Shown here: positions 31,547 through 40,558 of the stretch, piece by piece
Layout: the number at the start of each line of letters is the position of its first letter
Position numbering within the stretch: position 1 is the stretch's first letter
DNA from: Streptomyces sp. NBC_01244
GTDB lineage: Bacteria > Actinomycetota > Actinomycetes > Streptomycetales > Streptomycetaceae
Assembly (NCBI RefSeq): GCF_035987325.1
Contig: NZ_CP108488.1
Coordinates: 6,448,001 to 6,512,000 of the forward strand
Direction of reading: 5' to 3'
Length of the DNA: 64,000 bases
Notes under the pieces: generated by a model
What the model was told of the DNA's origin: nothing
Seen by the model: only the letters and a program-made list of their open reading frames with translations
Databases searched by the model: none
Program-made: the position numbers and the translations under genes

Positions 31547-32524
31547 TCAGCTCTGCCCGCGGGTCTGCCCGTGTCCGGGCCCGCCGCCCTGCTCGCGCCA
31601 CCAGGCGTACGTGGCGGCGATGCCCTCGCGCAGCGGGACCGCGGGCTTCCACCCGAGGGCGCGCAGCCGGGTCACGTCCAGCAGCTTGCGGGGCGTGCCG
31701 TCGGGCTTGGAGGTGTCCCAGGCGAGCCTGCCGCGGAAGCCGGTCACCTCGGCGACGGTCTCCGCGAGGGTCCGGATGGTCAGGTCCTCGCCGCAGCCGA
31801 TGTTCACCGGCTCGGCGCCGTCGTACTCGCGCAGCAGCACGGCGCAGGCCGCGGCCAGGTCGTCCACGTGCAGGAACTCCCGGCGGGGCGTCCCCGATCC
31901 CCACAGCGTGACCTCCTCGCGCCCCTCGGCCGCGGCCTCGTGGAAGCGGCGGATGAGGGCGGGCAGGACGTGCGAGGACTCCAGGTCGAAGTTGTCGCCC
32001 GGACCGTAGAGGTTCGTGGGCATGGCGGAGATGTACGAGGCCCCGTACTGCTTGCGGTACGACTGGACCTGGACGATGCCGGCGATCTTCGCCAGGGCGT
32101 ACGCCTCGTTCGTCGGCTCCAGCGGGCCGGTCAGCAGGGCGTCCTCGCTGATGGGCTGCGGGGCCAGCTTGGGGTAGATGCAGGAGGAGCCGAGGAACAG
32201 CAGCCGGCCGACCTCCGCGGCGTGCGCCCCGGCGACGACGCTCAGCTGGATCTTGAGGTTGTCCTCCAGGAACTGCACCGGGAACGTGCTGTTGGCCATG
32301 ATCCCGCCGACCTTGGCGGCGGCCAGGACGACGGCGTCGGGCCGGGCGTCCCGCAGGTACGCCGCGGTCGCGGCGGCATCGCGCAGATCGAGGTCGGCGC
32401 GGCCGCGGGTGAGCACCTCGTACCCGTCGGCGGTGAGCCGGCGGACGACCGCGGACCCCACGAGGCCGCGGTGGCCGGCGACGAAGACGCGGGCGCTCGG
32501 GGGCAGGAACGGCGAACTTGTCAT
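31547..32524 (-). CDS. fcl: GDP-L-fucose synthase
   Basis: A 325-residue short-chain dehydrogenase that epimerises and reduces GDP-4-keto-6-deoxymannose to GDP-L-fucose. [18 protein letters not shown] is the NADPH-binding GxxGxxG segment, [16 protein letters not shown] the catalytic Ser region, and [11 protein letters not shown] the YxxxK pair. [20 protein letters not shown] and [18 protein letters not shown] are further Fcl motifs. It uses the product of Gmd, encoded divergently about 1 kb away. It converges with the initiating transferase (25-nt gap). GDP-fucose in an EPS cluster implies a fucose-containing polymer or decoration. Confidence 0.95.
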   Translation of the reverse strand: MTSSPFLPPSARVFVAGHRGLVGSAVVRRLTADGYEVLTRGRADLDLRDAAATAAYLRDARPDAVVLAAAKVGGIMANSTFPVQFLEDNLKIQLSVVAGAHAAEVGRLLFLGSSCIYPKLAPQPISEDALLTGPLEPTNEAYALAKIAGIVQVQSYRKQYGASYISAMPTNLYGPGDNFDLESSHVLPALIRRFHEAAAEGREEVTLWGSGTPRREFLHVDDLAAACAVLLREYDGAEPVNIGCGEDLTIRTLAETVAEVTGFRGRLAWDTSKPDGTPRKLLDVTRLRALGWKPAVPLREGIAATYAWWREQGGGPGHGQTRGQS

Positions 32525-33593
32525 ACCGCCGATGATGCCAGTCCGCTGTCCGCGGTTTTACGGGGGAGCCCCGCCCCCCGGATCCGGTACCGAGCGCCCC
32601 GGGCCCCATCCGGGGCCCCGCTCCCGGGCCCCATCCCGGGCCAACCTCGACGCCCGCCTCGGGTTCCGCTCCCGTGCCCGCCTCGGGTTCCGCTCAGGGG
32701 GACACCCCGGGCCGCGCTCGGGGGGCATCCCCGGGCCCCGCTCCCGGATCAACCCCGGGCCCCATCCCAGGTCCCGGTCCCGTGCCCGCCGCGGGTTCCG
32801 CTCCGGGGGATCCCCAGGCCCCGCTCCGGGACCAACCCCGGTGCCCACCTCGAGCCTCGTTCGGGCCTGCCCCTCCGGGACCTGTCCCGTCTGCCCCTTC
32901 CGGGCCTCCTCCGGGACTGCCTTTCCGGGCCCTGTCCGGGACCGCCAGTCCGGGCTGCCCTTCCGGGCCTCCTCCGGGACTGCCCTTCCGGGCCCCGTCC
33001 CGGACCGTCCCTCCGGCCCCGGCCGGGACTGCCCTTCCGGGCCCCGGCCGGGACTGCCCTTCCGGGGCCCGGGCGGCGCTGCCGGGGTGGGTGCGGGAGC
33101 CTTGGCGGGGAGGCCGATTTGGGGTGGCGCGGGCCAGTCCGGTACATACCGACCCGCAAGGGGGCGAGGGGGCCCGATCCGGCGGGAGCGGCTCCGGGCG
33201 GAACGTGTACGGTACCCATCCGGTACCCGTCTCCAGCCCCCTGGCGGCGGACCGCGCAACACCCCGGGCCCGGCCCCACTCCGCATCCGGCGGCCGGCCC
33301 GAACACCGGGGGCGCGGCCCCGACCCGCACTCCGGTGCCGGGCCCCGACCCGCGCCCCGGGCCGGGTCCAGGTCCGGAGCCGCACCCGGTGCCCGGCACC
33401 GACCTGCACCCGGGGCCCGGCACCGACCCGTACCCGGTGCCCGGCACCGACCCGCACGACGAGGCGTGACCCCGAGCCATACCCGGGGCCGCGCCCCGAG
33501 CCACAACCGGGGCGCCGCCCCGAACCGAACAGCTCCGGCCCGTACCCCGGGGCGCAGCCACGACCGCACCGTAACGATCCCCAGGGGGACCCA
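32525..33593. repeat. GC-rich degenerate tandem-repeat spacer between fcl and gmd
   Basis: About 1.07 kb separates two functionally linked divergent genes and is built of short degenerate GC-rich repeats. One set (about 32900-33080) repeats GGGACTGCCCTTCCGGGCC with variants every ~25-35 bp. Another (about 33385-33455) repeats the 24-bp unit GTGCCCGGCACCGACCxGxA three times. A third (about 32640-32840) repeats CCCGCCTCGGGTTCCGCTC and GGGCCCCGCTCCCGG. Frames are open in all six directions, which is a composition effect; no start/ribosome-site/domain evidence supports a gene. The fcl and gmd promoters must lie at its ends. Confidence 0.7.
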
Positions 33594-34607
33594 ATGGGCA
33601 AGACCGCGCTGATCACCGGCGTCACCGGGCAGGACGGCTCGTACCTCGCAGAGCTCCTGCTCTCCAAGGGCTACACGGTGCACGGGCTCGTGCGGCGGTC
33701 CTCCAGCTTCAACACGGAGCGGATCGACCACATCTACCAGGACCCGCAGACGGCGAACCGTTCCTTCGTGCTGCATCACGCCGACCTCTCCGACGGCGTC
33801 GCCCTGGTGAACCTGCTCCGGGAGATACGCCCCGACGAGGTCTACAACCTCGGCGCCCAGTCGCACGTCCGCGTCTCCTTCGACGCCCCGCTCTACACCG
33901 GCGACGTGACCGGCCTCGGCGCCCTGCGCCTGCTGGAGGCGATCCGGGCCAGCGGCGTGGACACCCGCATCTACCAGGCCTCCTCCTCGGAGATGTTCGG
34001 CGCCACCCCGCCCCCGCAGAACGAGGCCACCCCGTTCCACCCGCGCAGCCCGTACGGCGCCGCGAAGGTGTTCGCGTACTGGACGACGGTGAACTATCGC
34101 GAGGCCTACGGGATGTTCGCCGTCAACGGCATCCTCTTCAACCACGAGTCCCCGCGCCGCGGCGAGACCTTCGTGACCCGCAAGATCACCCGCGCGGTCG
34201 CCCGGATCAAGGCGGGCCTCCAGGAGAAGCTCTACCTCGGCAACCTCGACGCCGTCCGCGACTGGGGCTACGCCCCGGAGTACGTGGACGCCATGTGGCG
34301 GATGCTCCAGCAGGACGAGCCCACCGACTACGTCGTGGCCACCGGCGTCGCCGCCACCGTCCGCGAGTTCGTCGAGGCCTCCTTCACGCACGCCGGTCTC
34401 GACTGGAACGAGCACGTGCGCTACGACCCCAAGTACGAGCGCCCCAGCGAGGTCGACGCCCTGATCGGCGACGCCTCCAAGGCCCATGACCTGCTCGGCT
34501 GGAAGCCGACGGTCCTGGTGGCCGAACTGGCCAAGATCATGGTGGATGCCGATATCCGGCAGGTCGAGGACCAACTGGCGGGCGCCGGCGTCCGCATCGA
34601 CCGCTGA
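33594..34607 (+). CDS. gmd: GDP-mannose 4,6-dehydratase
   Basis: A 337-residue SDR enzyme converting GDP-mannose to GDP-4-keto-6-deoxymannose. The ATG at 33594 follows AGGGGGAC; the frame stays open far upstream, but the upstream part is repeat [22 protein letters not shown] binds [22 protein letters not shown] and [13 protein letters not shown] are Gmd signatures. QASSSEMFG holds the catalytic Thr/Ser-Glu region and [12 protein letters not shown] the YxxxK pair. [17 protein letters not shown] lines the GDP site. It feeds Fcl, encoded on the other side of the repeat spacer. Confidence 0.96.
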   Translation: MGKTALITGVTGQDGSYLAELLLSKGYTVHGLVRRSSSFNTERIDHIYQDPQTANRSFVLHHADLSDGVALVNLLREIRPDEVYNLGAQSHVRVSFDAPLYTGDVTGLGALRLLEAIRASGVDTRIYQASSSEMFGATPPPQNEATPFHPRSPYGAAKVFAYWTTVNYREAYGMFAVNGILFNHESPRRGETFVTRKITRAVARIKAGLQEKLYLGNLDAVRDWGYAPEYVDAMWRMLQQDEPTDYVVATGVAATVREFVEASFTHAGLDWNEHVRYDPKYERPSEVDALIGDASKAHDLLGWKPTVLVAELAKIMVDADIRQVEDQLAGAGVRIDR

Positions 34608-34858
34608 GGCCATATATTGCGCCTACGATTTGCCCCGTCCCGGTCGTTCGCACAGCTGTTGACGGGCGCGGCCGGGGCAAATCTGCCGTATGTCCGAAGT
34701 GCTCCATCCGTGCCGGACTCGTTGATTCCAAGTTGGTAGCAATGGGTCGGGCGTGGTGACCAGGCCCTCGCGTAAGCCCTAGTCTGCGCCAGTACATATG
34801 GCTGTTCTGATACTTGCCGAACCAGCCATTCAAGCCGGGCGATTGCCCTGGGGGGCTC
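34608..34858 (+). promoter_or_regulatory. Upstream region of the LamG/DNRLRE protein gene
   Basis: A comparatively A/T-rich 251-nt gap. A CCCTAGTCT sequence near 34785 could be part of a promoter. No inverted repeat or gene was found. Confidence 0.3.
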
Positions 34859-37636
34859 ATGCGTAGATCCAGAGGGCTGACTGCTGCCCTCGCCCTGTCA
34901 CTGGCCGGCGCCGGCACCGCGATAGGCCTGGTGCTGATACCCGAGGCGTCGGCCATCACGCAGCCGGTGGCCTTCACCGCCGACAACCTGCCGACGTGGC
35001 AGCCCAACGGGATCGTCTGGGCGATGGCCGAGGCCAACGGCACCGTCTTCGCGGGCGGCACCTTCTCGTCCGTCCGTCCGCCCACCGGCACCGCCGGCAG
35101 CGAGCAGGAAGCCGTGAACTTCGTCGCGCTCGACGCGGCGACCGGCGCCCCCACCTCCTGCAAGCTCTCCTTCACCGTCGCCGAGGGCAGCGCGACCGTG
35201 CGCGCGCTCACCGTCTCGAAGGACAAGAAGACCCTGTACGCGGGCGGCTACTTCGGTGCCGTCAACGGAACCCCGGTCTCCAGCGTCGCCGCCATCGACA
35301 TCGCGACCTGCTCCCCCAAGGCCTCGTTCGACCCGAAGTTCCCGTCCACGGTGCGCGCGCTCGCCGCCACCGACGACACCCTGTACGCGGCGGGAGACTT
35401 CACCACCGTCGAGGGTGCGACCCGCGAGCGGTTCGCCGCGGTCCACGCCACTTCCGGTGCGCTCAAGCCCTTCGTCGCCAACGTCGACGAGCCCGGCCGC
35501 GCCCTCCAGCTCAGCAACGACGGCAAGAACATCCTGCTGGGCGGTGACTTCTTCACCGTCAACGGTTCCCAGAGCCACGCGCTCGCCGTCGTGAACGCCA
35601 CCACCGGCGCCGTCGCCAAGACGTACGGCACCATCCCCTCGATGTCGGTCATCAAGTCCATCACGGCCGACGCCACGGGCTACTACACCGGCGCCGAGGG
35701 CACCGGCGGCTTCGACGGCCGCGTCGCCCTCGCCACCGACTTCAGTGAGAAGTGGCGCGACCAGTGCCTGGGCGCGACCCAGGCCGTGCTGCCGTACGAC
35801 GGAGTCCTCTACAGCTCCTCGCACGCGCACAACTGCAGCTCCGAGGGCCAGTACCCCGACGGCAAGCGCCACTTCCTGCTGGCGCAGCTGACCGACTGGG
35901 GCAACGGCGGTCTCGACGCCCCCTCTGCCGTGAACGGTTTCGTGCGCAGCCCGGCGAAGCTCGGCTGGCACCCCACCGCCAACGACGGCCTCGGCGAGGG
36001 CATCGGCCCGCGCGTGATGGCCGTCGCGGAGAAGAACGCCACCAAGTACATGTGGGTCGGCGGTGAGTTCACCCTCATCAACGGCAAGGAGCAGCAGGCC
36101 CTGACCCGCTTCGCCTCCACCGGCGACGTCGGCGCCCCGACCACCCCGGTCTCCAGCGTCTCCAGCGTCAAGCCCGGCGAGGTCCAGGTCCGCTGGCGCA
36201 CCAGCTACGACGCGGACGACGAGAAGCTGACCTACCGCATCTACCGCAACGGCTCCGCGACCCCGATCGCCACCGTCAGCGCGAACTCCCTGGAGTGGCT
36301 GCGCCGGCAGGCCTCCTGGACGGACACCACGGTGAAGGCCGGCGCGTCCTACAGCTACCGGGTCTCCGCCACCGACGGGGCGGGCAACACCAGCGCCCTG
36401 TCTGCCACCACCTCGGTCGCGGTCCCGACCGCGGTCCTCGCTTACCCCCACCAGGTCCGCGAGGACGGCGCCACCCTGTACTGGCGCTACGACGACGTCG
36501 TCAGCCCGTACGTGGCCGACTCCTCGGTCTCCGGCAACACCGGCGGCATCCAGCTCAACGCTCCGGCGCTGCGCCAGACCCCGGGTGCGATCAGCGGCGC
36601 CAGCACGGCCATGGGCTTCAACGGCACCAGCCAGCAGGTGTACAGCGCCCACCGCCAGACGGTCGGCAGCAGCTACACGCTGGAGACCTGGTTCAAGACG
36701 AACACCACCCGCGGCGGCAAGCTGATCGGTTTCGGTGACAACCAGGACCGCACCAGCAAGCAGTACGACAAGAACATCTACATGACCAACACCGGCCGGA
36801 TCTTCTTCGGGGTCAACCCGGGCTCGACGAGGACCCTCTCCACCGGCCTGTTCGACACGTTCAACGACAACAAGTGGCACCACGTCGCCGTCACCCAGGG
36901 CCCCTCCGGCATGACGCTGTACGTGGACGGCAAGACCAAGGACTCCTCCAACGTCACCGGCTCCCAGGCGATCGAGGGCTACTGGCACGTCGGCGGGGAC
37001 AACCTCGCCGGCTGGGCGTCCCGGCCGACCAGCAACTTCTTCGCCGGCCAGATCGACGAGACGGCCGTCTACCCGAAGGTGCTGACCGAGGCCCAGGTCA
37101 AGAACCACTTCAACCTGGCCAAGACCGCCACCGACACGGTCTCCAAGGTCACCGCGACCGAGGACACCTACATCAACCAGGGCGCCCCCGGCACCGCCTA
37201 CGGCGCGTCCACCTCGCTGGCCGTCCGCGGCACCTCGGCCTACGAGACGTACCTGCGCTTCGACATCCCGGCCGCTCCGGCCGGCACGGTGCTGAAGTCC
37301 GCGTCCCTGCAGGTCAAGACCACCACCTCGGCGACTGCCGGCACCACCGACACCGTCTCCGTGGTCCCGGTCACCGGTACCTGGAGCGGTGCGGGCACGA
37401 CCTTCAAGAGCAAGCCCACCCTGGGCACCACCCCGCTCGGCTCCTTCACGGGCGTGCCGGAGGGTTCGGCGGTCCAGAGCACGCCGCTGGACACCGACGC
37501 GCTCTCCGCGGTGCTGGGCAGCAGCTACAGCCTGGGCCTGACGAGCACGGGCACCGACCCGCTGTGGATCTGGTCCGCGGAGTCCACGGCCGTGGACGCC
37601 AAGCCGCAGCTGACCCTCACCTTCGGCGCGAAGTAA
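34859..37636 (+). CDS. Large secreted propeller-Fn3-LamG-DNRLRE protein
   Basis: A 925-residue exported protein. The ATG at 34859 precedes a signal peptide (MRRSRGLTAALALSLAGAGT...ASA). Residues ~40-420 hold at least five propeller-like repeats of pattern GGxFxxVxG (VFAGGTFSSV, YAGGYFGAVNG, YAAGDFTTVEG, LLGGDFFTVNG, WVGGEFTLING). A fibronectin type III domain (~425-525), a LamG/concanavalin-like domain (~535-760; TLETWFKTN, KWHHVAVTQG, MTLYVDGKT) and a C-terminal DNRLRE/CBM96-type domain (DTYINQGAPGTAYGAS, ETYLRFDIP) follow. It has no sortase signal. It sits inside the glycan cluster, so binding of the exported polymer is a reasonable inference. Confidence 0.85.
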   Translation: MRRSRGLTAALALSLAGAGTAIGLVLIPEASAITQPVAFTADNLPTWQPNGIVWAMAEANGTVFAGGTFSSVRPPTGTAGSEQEAVNFVALDAATGAPTSCKLSFTVAEGSATVRALTVSKDKKTLYAGGYFGAVNGTPVSSVAAIDIATCSPKASFDPKFPSTVRALAATDDTLYAAGDFTTVEGATRERFAAVHATSGALKPFVANVDEPGRALQLSNDGKNILLGGDFFTVNGSQSHALAVVNATTGAVAKTYGTIPSMSVIKSITADATGYYTGAEGTGGFDGRVALATDFSEKWRDQCLGATQAVLPYDGVLYSSSHAHNCSSEGQYPDGKRHFLLAQLTDWGNGGLDAPSAVNGFVRSPAKLGWHPTANDGLGEGIGPRVMAVAEKNATKYMWVGGEFTLINGKEQQALTRFASTGDVGAPTTPVSSVSSVKPGEVQVRWRTSYDADDEKLTYRIYRNGSATPIATVSANSLEWLRRQASWTDTTVKAGASYSYRVSATDGAGNTSALSATTSVAVPTAVLAYPHQVREDGATLYWRYDDVVSPYVADSSVSGNTGGIQLNAPALRQTPGAISGASTAMGFNGTSQQVYSAHRQTVGSSYTLETWFKTNTTRGGKLIGFGDNQDRTSKQYDKNIYMTNTGRIFFGVNPGSTRTLSTGLFDTFNDNKWHHVAVTQGPSGMTLYVDGKTKDSSNVTGSQAIEGYWHVGGDNLAGWASRPTSNFFAGQIDETAVYPKVLTEAQVKNHFNLAKTATDTVSKVTATEDTYINQGAPGTAYGASTSLAVRGTSAYETYLRFDIPAAPAGTVLKSASLQVKTTTSATAGTTDTVSVVPVTGTWSGAGTTFKSKPTLGTTPLGSFTGVPEGSAVQSTPLDTDALSAVLGSSYSLGLTSTGTDPLWIWSAESTAVDAKPQLTLTFGAK

Positions 37637-37650
37637 CCGCTTGACGGAGT

Positions 37651-37683
37651 GCGGGGCCCGGCCGTTCGACGGCCGGGCCCCGC
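37651..37683 (+). terminator. Terminator after the LamG/DNRLRE gene
   Basis: A perfect 14-bp stem, GCGGGGCCCGGCCG with CGGCCGGGCCCCGC, around TTCGA. Confidence 0.9.
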
Positions 37684-37714
37684 ACACCCATCTCATACGT
37701 ACGGGAGCCATCTG

Positions 37715-38398
37715 ATGTACCGACGCTCCGCAGCGGCTGCTGTCCTGCTGTCCGCCGCCCTGACGCTGACCGCCTGCAGTTCGGGCGGCGACGGCAAGGC
37801 CGAAGCCTCGGCCGCCTCGCCCAAGCCGCCGGCCGCCTCGTCGGCCGTCGACCCGGCCGATGCCACGGCCACCCCGGCACCCCCCTCGGCGGACGCGAAG
37901 CCGACGGGTCCCGTCCTGCCGGACACGAAGCTCGTCCCGAAGACGGGCAGCTTCACCGCGCCGCAGAAGCAGTACCTGAGCGGCAGGGTCCCGGAGAAGA
38001 TGGACCCGGCGGCCGTCCTGCAGAGCGGCGAGGAGGCCTGCCAGCGGATCGAGCGCACCGCGAAGCGGGACAAGGACGCGGCGGTCGGCGCCCTCGTGGC
38101 CGGGGAGATCCCGGGCGCGAAGGACGCGATCACCTTCCTGTGCCCGGAGCAGAAGCCGGTCCTCGCCGCGGCGGCGAAGGGCTTCCCGGACGGTACGAAG
38201 GCGTCCCCGGCGGCGGGCACCTACCGCGCGCTGACCCAGAGCACGACGTGCAGCTGGGAGGCCAAGGGCAAGGACGGCGCCCCCCTGGCCTCGGGCCCGG
38301 CGACCCCGCTGAAGCCGGGCGACAAGATCACCGCCAAGATCCCGGCGGGCACGACCCAGTTCGTCTCGAACGGCTGCTACGCCTGGATCCCGGCGTAG
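37715..38398 (+). CDS. Putative lipoprotein, function unknown
   Basis: A 227-residue protein starting at ATG 37715, with GGGAG about 8 nt upstream. The N-terminus MYRRSAAAAVLLSAALTLTA followed by Cys gives a lipobox (LTAC at 18-21). A Ser/Ala/Pro-rich linker runs to about residue 75. The globular part contains four cysteines (EEACQRIE, FLCPEQ, TTCSWEA, NGCYAW), with KQYLSGRVPEKMDPAAVL near its start. The pairs could form disulfides outside the cell. No family recognised. It stands between a strong terminator and the DUF6458 gene, within the glycan region. Confidence 0.7.
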   Translation: MYRRSAAAAVLLSAALTLTACSSGGDGKAEASAASPKPPAASSAVDPADATATPAPPSADAKPTGPVLPDTKLVPKTGSFTAPQKQYLSGRVPEKMDPAAVLQSGEEACQRIERTAKRDKDAAVGALVAGEIPGAKDAITFLCPEQKPVLAAAAKGFPDGTKASPAAGTYRALTQSTTCSWEAKGKDGAPLASGPATPLKPGDKITAKIPAGTTQFVSNGCYAWIPA

Positions 38399-38404
38399 CC
38401 CGAA

Positions 38405-38432
38405 CCGACAGCGACAGCGACAGCGACAGCGA
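38405..38432. repeat. GCGACA microsatellite
   Basis: A six-base unit CGACAG/GCGACA is repeated about four times directly after the lipoprotein stop codon, before the terminator. It is short and noncoding. Confidence 0.7.
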
Positions 38433-38437
38433 CCGCG

Positions 38438-38476
38438 AACGCCCCCGCAGCCCGGACCCCGGGCCGTGGGGCGTTT
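38438..38476 (+). terminator. Terminator after the lipoprotein gene
   Basis: AACGCCCC pairs with GGGGCGTT, enclosing an inner CCCGG/CCGGG hairpin, and ends in TTTC. Confidence 0.7.
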
Positions 38477-38552
38477 CCGTTCCCGCAGCGGGGGCATCCG
38501 AGCCTCCACAGGGCGGGGCCGCACCCCGTCCACGAGGCTGGAGGCGAATCCG

Positions 38553-38765
38553 ATGAGGGGCATCAGCGGTTGCATAGGCCTGATCGTGGTGGGGGCCATC
38601 CTCACCTTCGCGAGCGACTGGCAGCTGCAGAGCGTCAACCTCGACCTGGTCGGCGTGATCATGATGGTGGCCGGCGCCCTGGGCCTGGCGGTCTACGCGA
38701 ACGTCGCCAAGCGCCGCCGGACCGGCGCCCTCCCGGTCGTCGACGAAACCCGCCGCGGGCTCTGA
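38553..38765 (+). CDS. DUF6458 small membrane protein
   Basis: A 70-residue protein starting at ATG 38553, with GGAGG 9 nt upstream. Two hydrophobic helices (ISGCIGLIVVGAILTFAS and LVGVIMMVAGALGLAVYA) are linked by DWQLQSVNLD, the typical pattern of the actinobacterial DUF6458 family. A basic cytosolic tail (KRRRTGALPVVDETRRGL) follows. Function unknown. It converges on the glycosyltransferase gene. Confidence 0.8.
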   Translation: MRGISGCIGLIVVGAILTFASDWQLQSVNLDLVGVIMMVAGALGLAVYANVAKRRRTGALPVVDETRRGL

Positions 38766-38789
38766 GCCCGAGGCCGGGCCCCGCGCACC

Positions 38790-39911
38790 TCACCTGCGCC
38801 GCAGGGCACCCTCGTACACCGGCAGCAGCGTGTCCAGGACGGCGTCCATGGAGAAGGACTCGGCGGCGAGCTTGCGGGCCGCGCCGGAGGCCGTCGCGTT
38901 CTCGGTCGGGTCCAGGAGGGACAGGACCGCCTCCGCGACGCCCGCCGGGCCGGGGTCGACCGCTCGGCCCGCGCCCGCGCGGGCGATGTCGCGGGCCAGG
39001 CCGTTGGAGTGGGTGACCACCGACGGGACGCCCACCGCCAGGGCTTCCAGGACCGACATCGGGAACGGTTCGTCCACCGAGGGGAGTACGTAGACGTGGG
39101 CGCGGCGGAGCTCCGTGAGGACCTCCGCACCGGACAGGGCGCCCGGGACGGTGAAGCGGGAGGAGAGGCCGAGGGCGCTCACGCGGGCGCGGACCGCCGC
39201 GAGTTCGCCCTCGTCCGGGCCGGCCACCACGAACTCCGCGTCCGGGTGCGCCGCCAGCACGGCCGGGGCGGCGTCCACGAAGTCCACCGGGCGTTTGCGG
39301 GCCTGCAGGCGGGCCGAATAGAGGATGCGCGCGGGCCCGGACAGGGCGGGGCGCTCCTCCTGGGCCGGGGTGCCGTTGACGAGGCGGACGGTGTTCGGGA
39401 GCGGCGCCCCGACCACCGCGTCGAGGCCCTCCCGCTCGTGCGGGGTCAGGTACAGCAGCGCGTCGGCCCCGCGCAGGAGGCGGCGTACCGCCAGCGCGTC
39501 CAGCACCTTGGCCAGCGGTTTCCCGCTCGGGTCGACCATGCCGTGGGTCTGCAGGACCAGCGGTGTGCCGGCCCGCAGCGCCGCCAGGGCGACGGGCAGG
39601 GTGACCAGGTCCCGCGCCAGGTGGACGTGGACCAGGTCCGCGCCCCGCACCAGGCGGCCCGCGGAGGCGAGCAGGGCCGGCGAGGTCATCCCGCTGAAGC
39701 CGAGGGGGAGCAGGCGCCGGGCCGGGAACAGCTTGGCCGGGACCCCTTCCACCGCGGTCGGCCAGGGATCCGGGAAGCCCTCGCCCAGCGCCAGCAGGTT
39801 CGCCTCGTGGCCGCGGGCCCGCAGCCCCTTGGCCAGGTTCAGCGCGACCCGCACCGGCCCGCCGAAGGCGTGCGTGGGGGAGTGCAGGGTGACGGCGTGC
39901 AGGACTCTCAT
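38790..39911 (-). CDS. Glycosyltransferase (GT4 type)
   Basis: A 373-residue GT-B glycosyltransferase. The ATG at 39911 overlaps the upstream acetyltransferase stop (ATGA). The frame is open to 40340, but that part is antisense to the acetyltransferase. The N-terminal domain has SPTHAFGGPVRVALNLAKGL (acceptor-side Gly loop) and DLVHVHLARDLVTLPVALAA. The C-terminal donor domain has ILYSARLQARKRPVDFVDAA, FVVAGPDEGELAAV and LPSVDEPFPMSVLEALAVGV, the E-x7-E nucleotide-sugar motif of family GT4. It probably acts on the lipid-linked EPS unit; the sugar transferred is unknown. Confidence 0.9.
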   Translation of the reverse strand: MRVLHAVTLHSPTHAFGGPVRVALNLAKGLRARGHEANLLALGEGFPDPWPTAVEGVPAKLFPARRLLPLGFSGMTSPALLASAGRLVRGADLVHVHLARDLVTLPVALAALRAGTPLVLQTHGMVDPSGKPLAKVLDALAVRRLLRGADALLYLTPHEREGLDAVVGAPLPNTVRLVNGTPAQEERPALSGPARILYSARLQARKRPVDFVDAAPAVLAAHPDAEFVVAGPDEGELAAVRARVSALGLSSRFTVPGALSGAEVLTELRRAHVYVLPSVDEPFPMSVLEALAVGVPSVVTHSNGLARDIARAGAGRAVDPGPAGVAEAVLSLLDPTENATASGAARKLAAESFSMDAVLDTLLPVYEGALRRR

Positions 39912-40447
39912 TTGGGCTCCTCGACCGGGCGGCGGTGCCCGTCCTGGGTCTGCAGGGTCAGCGCGGGAAGGTCCTTGTGGACCACGGACCCCGCGCCCGC
40001 CACCGCGCACCGGCCGATGGTCACGCCGGCCAGCACGGTGGCCCGTACGGCCACCCACGCGCCGTCCTCTACGGTGATCGGCGCGTTGCGGTAGCGGAAG
40101 TCGGCGGCCCGGTGGTCGTGGGAGCCGGTGCACAGCAGCGCCTCCTGCGAGACGCAGGCGTGCGCGCCGATCGTCACCGGCTCCAGGTTCAGCACCCAGG
40201 CACCCTCGCCGATCCACGCGTGGTCGCCCACGGTCAGCTTCCACGGCCACAGCACCCGCACCCTGTGGCGGATCAGCACCCCTTCGCCGATCCGCGCCCC
40301 GAAGGCGCGCAGCAGCGCGACCCGCAGCCGGGCGGGACACAGCCAGCTCATGAAGAGCGTGTTCATCACGGCGAACCAGAGCGCCTGCGTCAGCCGCCCG
40401 CGCCCCTTGTCGTATCCGGCCAGCGTGAAGGCAGGAAGATCACGCAC
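39908..40447 (-). CDS. WcaF-like polysaccharide acetyltransferase
   Basis: A 179-residue left-handed beta-helix acyltransferase. The GTG at 40447 (VRDLPAFTLAGYDKGRGRL) has AGGGGG 6 nt upstream. FMSWLCPARLRVALLRAFGA precedes the hexapeptide-repeat region (IGEGVLIRHRVRVLWPWKLT, VGDHAWIGEGAWVLNLEPVT, IGAHACVSQEALLCTGSHD). The His in GSHDHRAADF is the likely catalytic base, as in colanic-acid WcaF/WcaB enzymes. It would O-acetylate a repeat-unit sugar. It is translationally coupled to the following glycosyltransferase. Confidence 0.9.
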   Translation of the reverse strand: MRDLPAFTLAGYDKGRGRLTQALWFAVMNTLFMSWLCPARLRVALLRAFGARIGEGVLIRHRVRVLWPWKLTVGDHAWIGEGAWVLNLEPVTIGAHACVSQEALLCTGSHDHRAADFRYRNAPITVEDGAWVAVRATVLAGVTIGRCAVAGAGSVVHKDLPALTLQTQDGHRRPVEEPK

Positions 40448-40558
40448 AGGCACCCCCTGGTAGAGCGGCCCCCGACGGCGCCTTCGAAGGCGCCTCCCCG
40501 GGCGCCGAGCGCCCAGACTAGACTGCGCCGGAATCAGGTACAGGGGGTGGGGGCAAGC

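Noticed and set aside
32900..33080. CRISPR-like spacing of a GGGACTGCCCTTCCGGGCC repeat
   Set aside because: Repeats are degenerate, unevenly spaced (about 25-35 bp), the intervals resemble the repeats themselves, and no cas gene is nearby.
32560..33600. Long Pro/Gly/Arg-rich open frames in the fcl-gmd spacer
   Set aside because: Open in all frames because of GC-rich repeats; no signal peptide, domain or ribosome site supports one.
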